Assembly (NCBI GenBank): GCA_021800315.1 | Contig: JAJYZD010000218.1 | Span: 1-6,314, forward strand | Source: Bacillota bacterium | GTDB lineage: Bacteria > Bacillota > Desulfotomaculia > Desulfotomaculales > JAJYZD01 | DNA length: 6,314 nucleotides | Direction of reading: 5' to 3' | Part shown: piece after piece, positions 5,929 through 6,314 of the stretch | Layout: every line of letters begins with the position of its first letter | Numbering within the stretch: the stretch's first letter is position 1 | The notes under the pieces: generated by a model | What the model was told of the DNA's origin: nothing | Database searches by the model: none | The model's input: the letters and a program-made list of their open reading frames with translations, nothing else | Program-made: the position numbers and the translations under genes

Positions 5929-6314
5929 GGTCATAGACCCCACGCCTAAAAGCAGGGGCTTGCGGAGGAAACTCCAAGGGTCTGCGTCTTTAGGCGGGAA
6001 AGCGGTATAAGTTGCTCGCAAGGGCACAACCATGTCGCGCTATGACCCGCCTCAGCCGCCGGGATCTGCGGGCGAGCGGCTACGTTATTCTGGTCATGAC
6101 ACCTTGGGACGCTTCTCCAGTCCCATGCCCTGTCGCCGATGGTTAAACAGCGAGCGGGGGTAGTTGCAACACGAGACGCAGCTTTTATGTAGCAAAGGAT
6201 GGAACTTATGCGAGCAGTGCTGTCGGCGTAAAAAGCCAGGATAACTTTGGTTAGGAGAGATGAAGCGATTCACGTCACCGGCCCCGCAAGGGGTCTCCGA
6301 AAGGGGATGGAGTC
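5929..6314 (+). ncRNA. Candidate large structured RNA, HEARO / IscB omega-RNA-like, cut by window edge
   Basis: No long reading frame covers this region, yet complementary segments are dense. ggtcatag (5929-5936) matches ctatgacc (6040-6047), closing a multi-stem domain. Inside it, cgcctaaa (5943-5950) pairs with tttaggcg (5989-5996), gcag (5952-5955) with ctgc (5982-5985), and ggag-GAAA-ctcc (5964-5975) forms a GNRA hairpin. A further stem around 6011-6030 is capped by GCAA. Next come agccgc (6054-6059)/gcggct (6076-6081) and tgggac (6105-6110)/gtccca (6120-6125). Crossing matches agaccc (5935-5940)/gggtct (5978-5983) and cccgc (6046-6050)/gcggg (6068-6072) suggest pseudoknots. Such a fold beside a possible mobile element resembles the HEARO RNA family, the guide-bearing RNA located upstream of iscB. 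The family name is an inference. A group II intron fragment is less likely because no GUGYG start or domain V is seen. The 5' and 3' limits are uncertain. Confidence 0.5.
6282..6307 (+). other. Two adjacent GNRA-capped hairpins at the right edge
   Basis: cccc-GCAA-gggg (6282-6293) is followed directly by tctcc-GAAA-gggga (6294-6307, one G-U pair). Two tandem stems with GNRA tetraloops are typical of structured RNA and support the RNA region continuing to or past the window edge. A weak open frame from ATG 6260 crosses them but is not supported as coding. Confidence 0.6.

Noticed and set aside
5009..5977. A 322-codon minus-strand frame opposite acsD
   Set aside because: It is a shadow of acsD, extends into the hairpin region, and has no recognisable family features.
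6260..6314. Possible start of a new gene at ATG 6260 after AGGAG
   Set aside because: The AGGAG is only two bases from the ATG, the 18 codons match no family I know, and the frame runs through two GNRA-capped hairpins. The window ends too soon to decide.
5852..6314. Group II intron 5' end
   Set aside because: No GUGYG-type start sequence and no domain V signature are visible, although a partial intron cannot be fully excluded because the window is cut.

Overview
The window is a stretch of a Wood-Ljungdahl (reductive acetyl-CoA) operon, all on the + strand. In order it holds the 3' end of acsB (acetyl-CoA synthase), acsC (corrinoid iron-sulfur protein, CFeSP, large subunit), a gene for RACo (the ATP-driven reductive activator of CFeSP, also called orf7 or acsV), cooC (nickel-insertion ATPase, also called acsF) and acsD (CFeSP small subunit). 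After acsD come about 460 bases with no convincing protein gene. They hold a dense set of RNA-like stems that runs off the right edge. The high G+C content, the GGAGG-type ribosome binding sites and the bacterial acsB-acsC-RACo-cooC-acsD order suggest a G+C-rich anaerobic Firmicute, such as an acetogen or sulfate reducer of the Moorella / Desulfotomaculum / Ammonifex kind. The species cannot be fixed from this window.

How the genes work together: CFeSP (AcsC+AcsD) carries the methyl group from methyl-tetrahydrofolate to the nickel-iron A-cluster of AcsB, which joins it to CO and CoA to form acetyl-CoA. Cobalt(I) in CFeSP is occasionally oxidised to the inactive Co(II) state. RACo uses ATP and its [2Fe-2S] cluster to reduce it again. 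CooC is a MinD-like ATPase that helps load nickel into CODH and/or ACS. Each protein is full length with its key residues present, so the pathway section looks functional. The methyltransferase gene acsE, often found close to acsD, is not within this window.

The intergenic spaces are unusual for an operon: about 89, 191, 126, 207 and over 460 bases, all containing G+C-rich inverted repeats. The acsB-acsC gap has a long near-perfect hairpin. The acsC-RACo gap has two diverged copies of a roughly 55-base hairpin unit. The RACo-cooC and cooC-acsD gaps share a 23-base motif (20 of 23 identical). Some of these resemble terminal hairpins of IS200/IS605-type elements. The region after acsD, from about 5929, folds on paper into a multi-stem RNA with possible pseudoknots and GNRA-capped hairpins. 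The best guess is a HEARO / IscB-type omega RNA at the left end of an insertion element, but this is an inference from structure and recall and has not been confirmed by a search.
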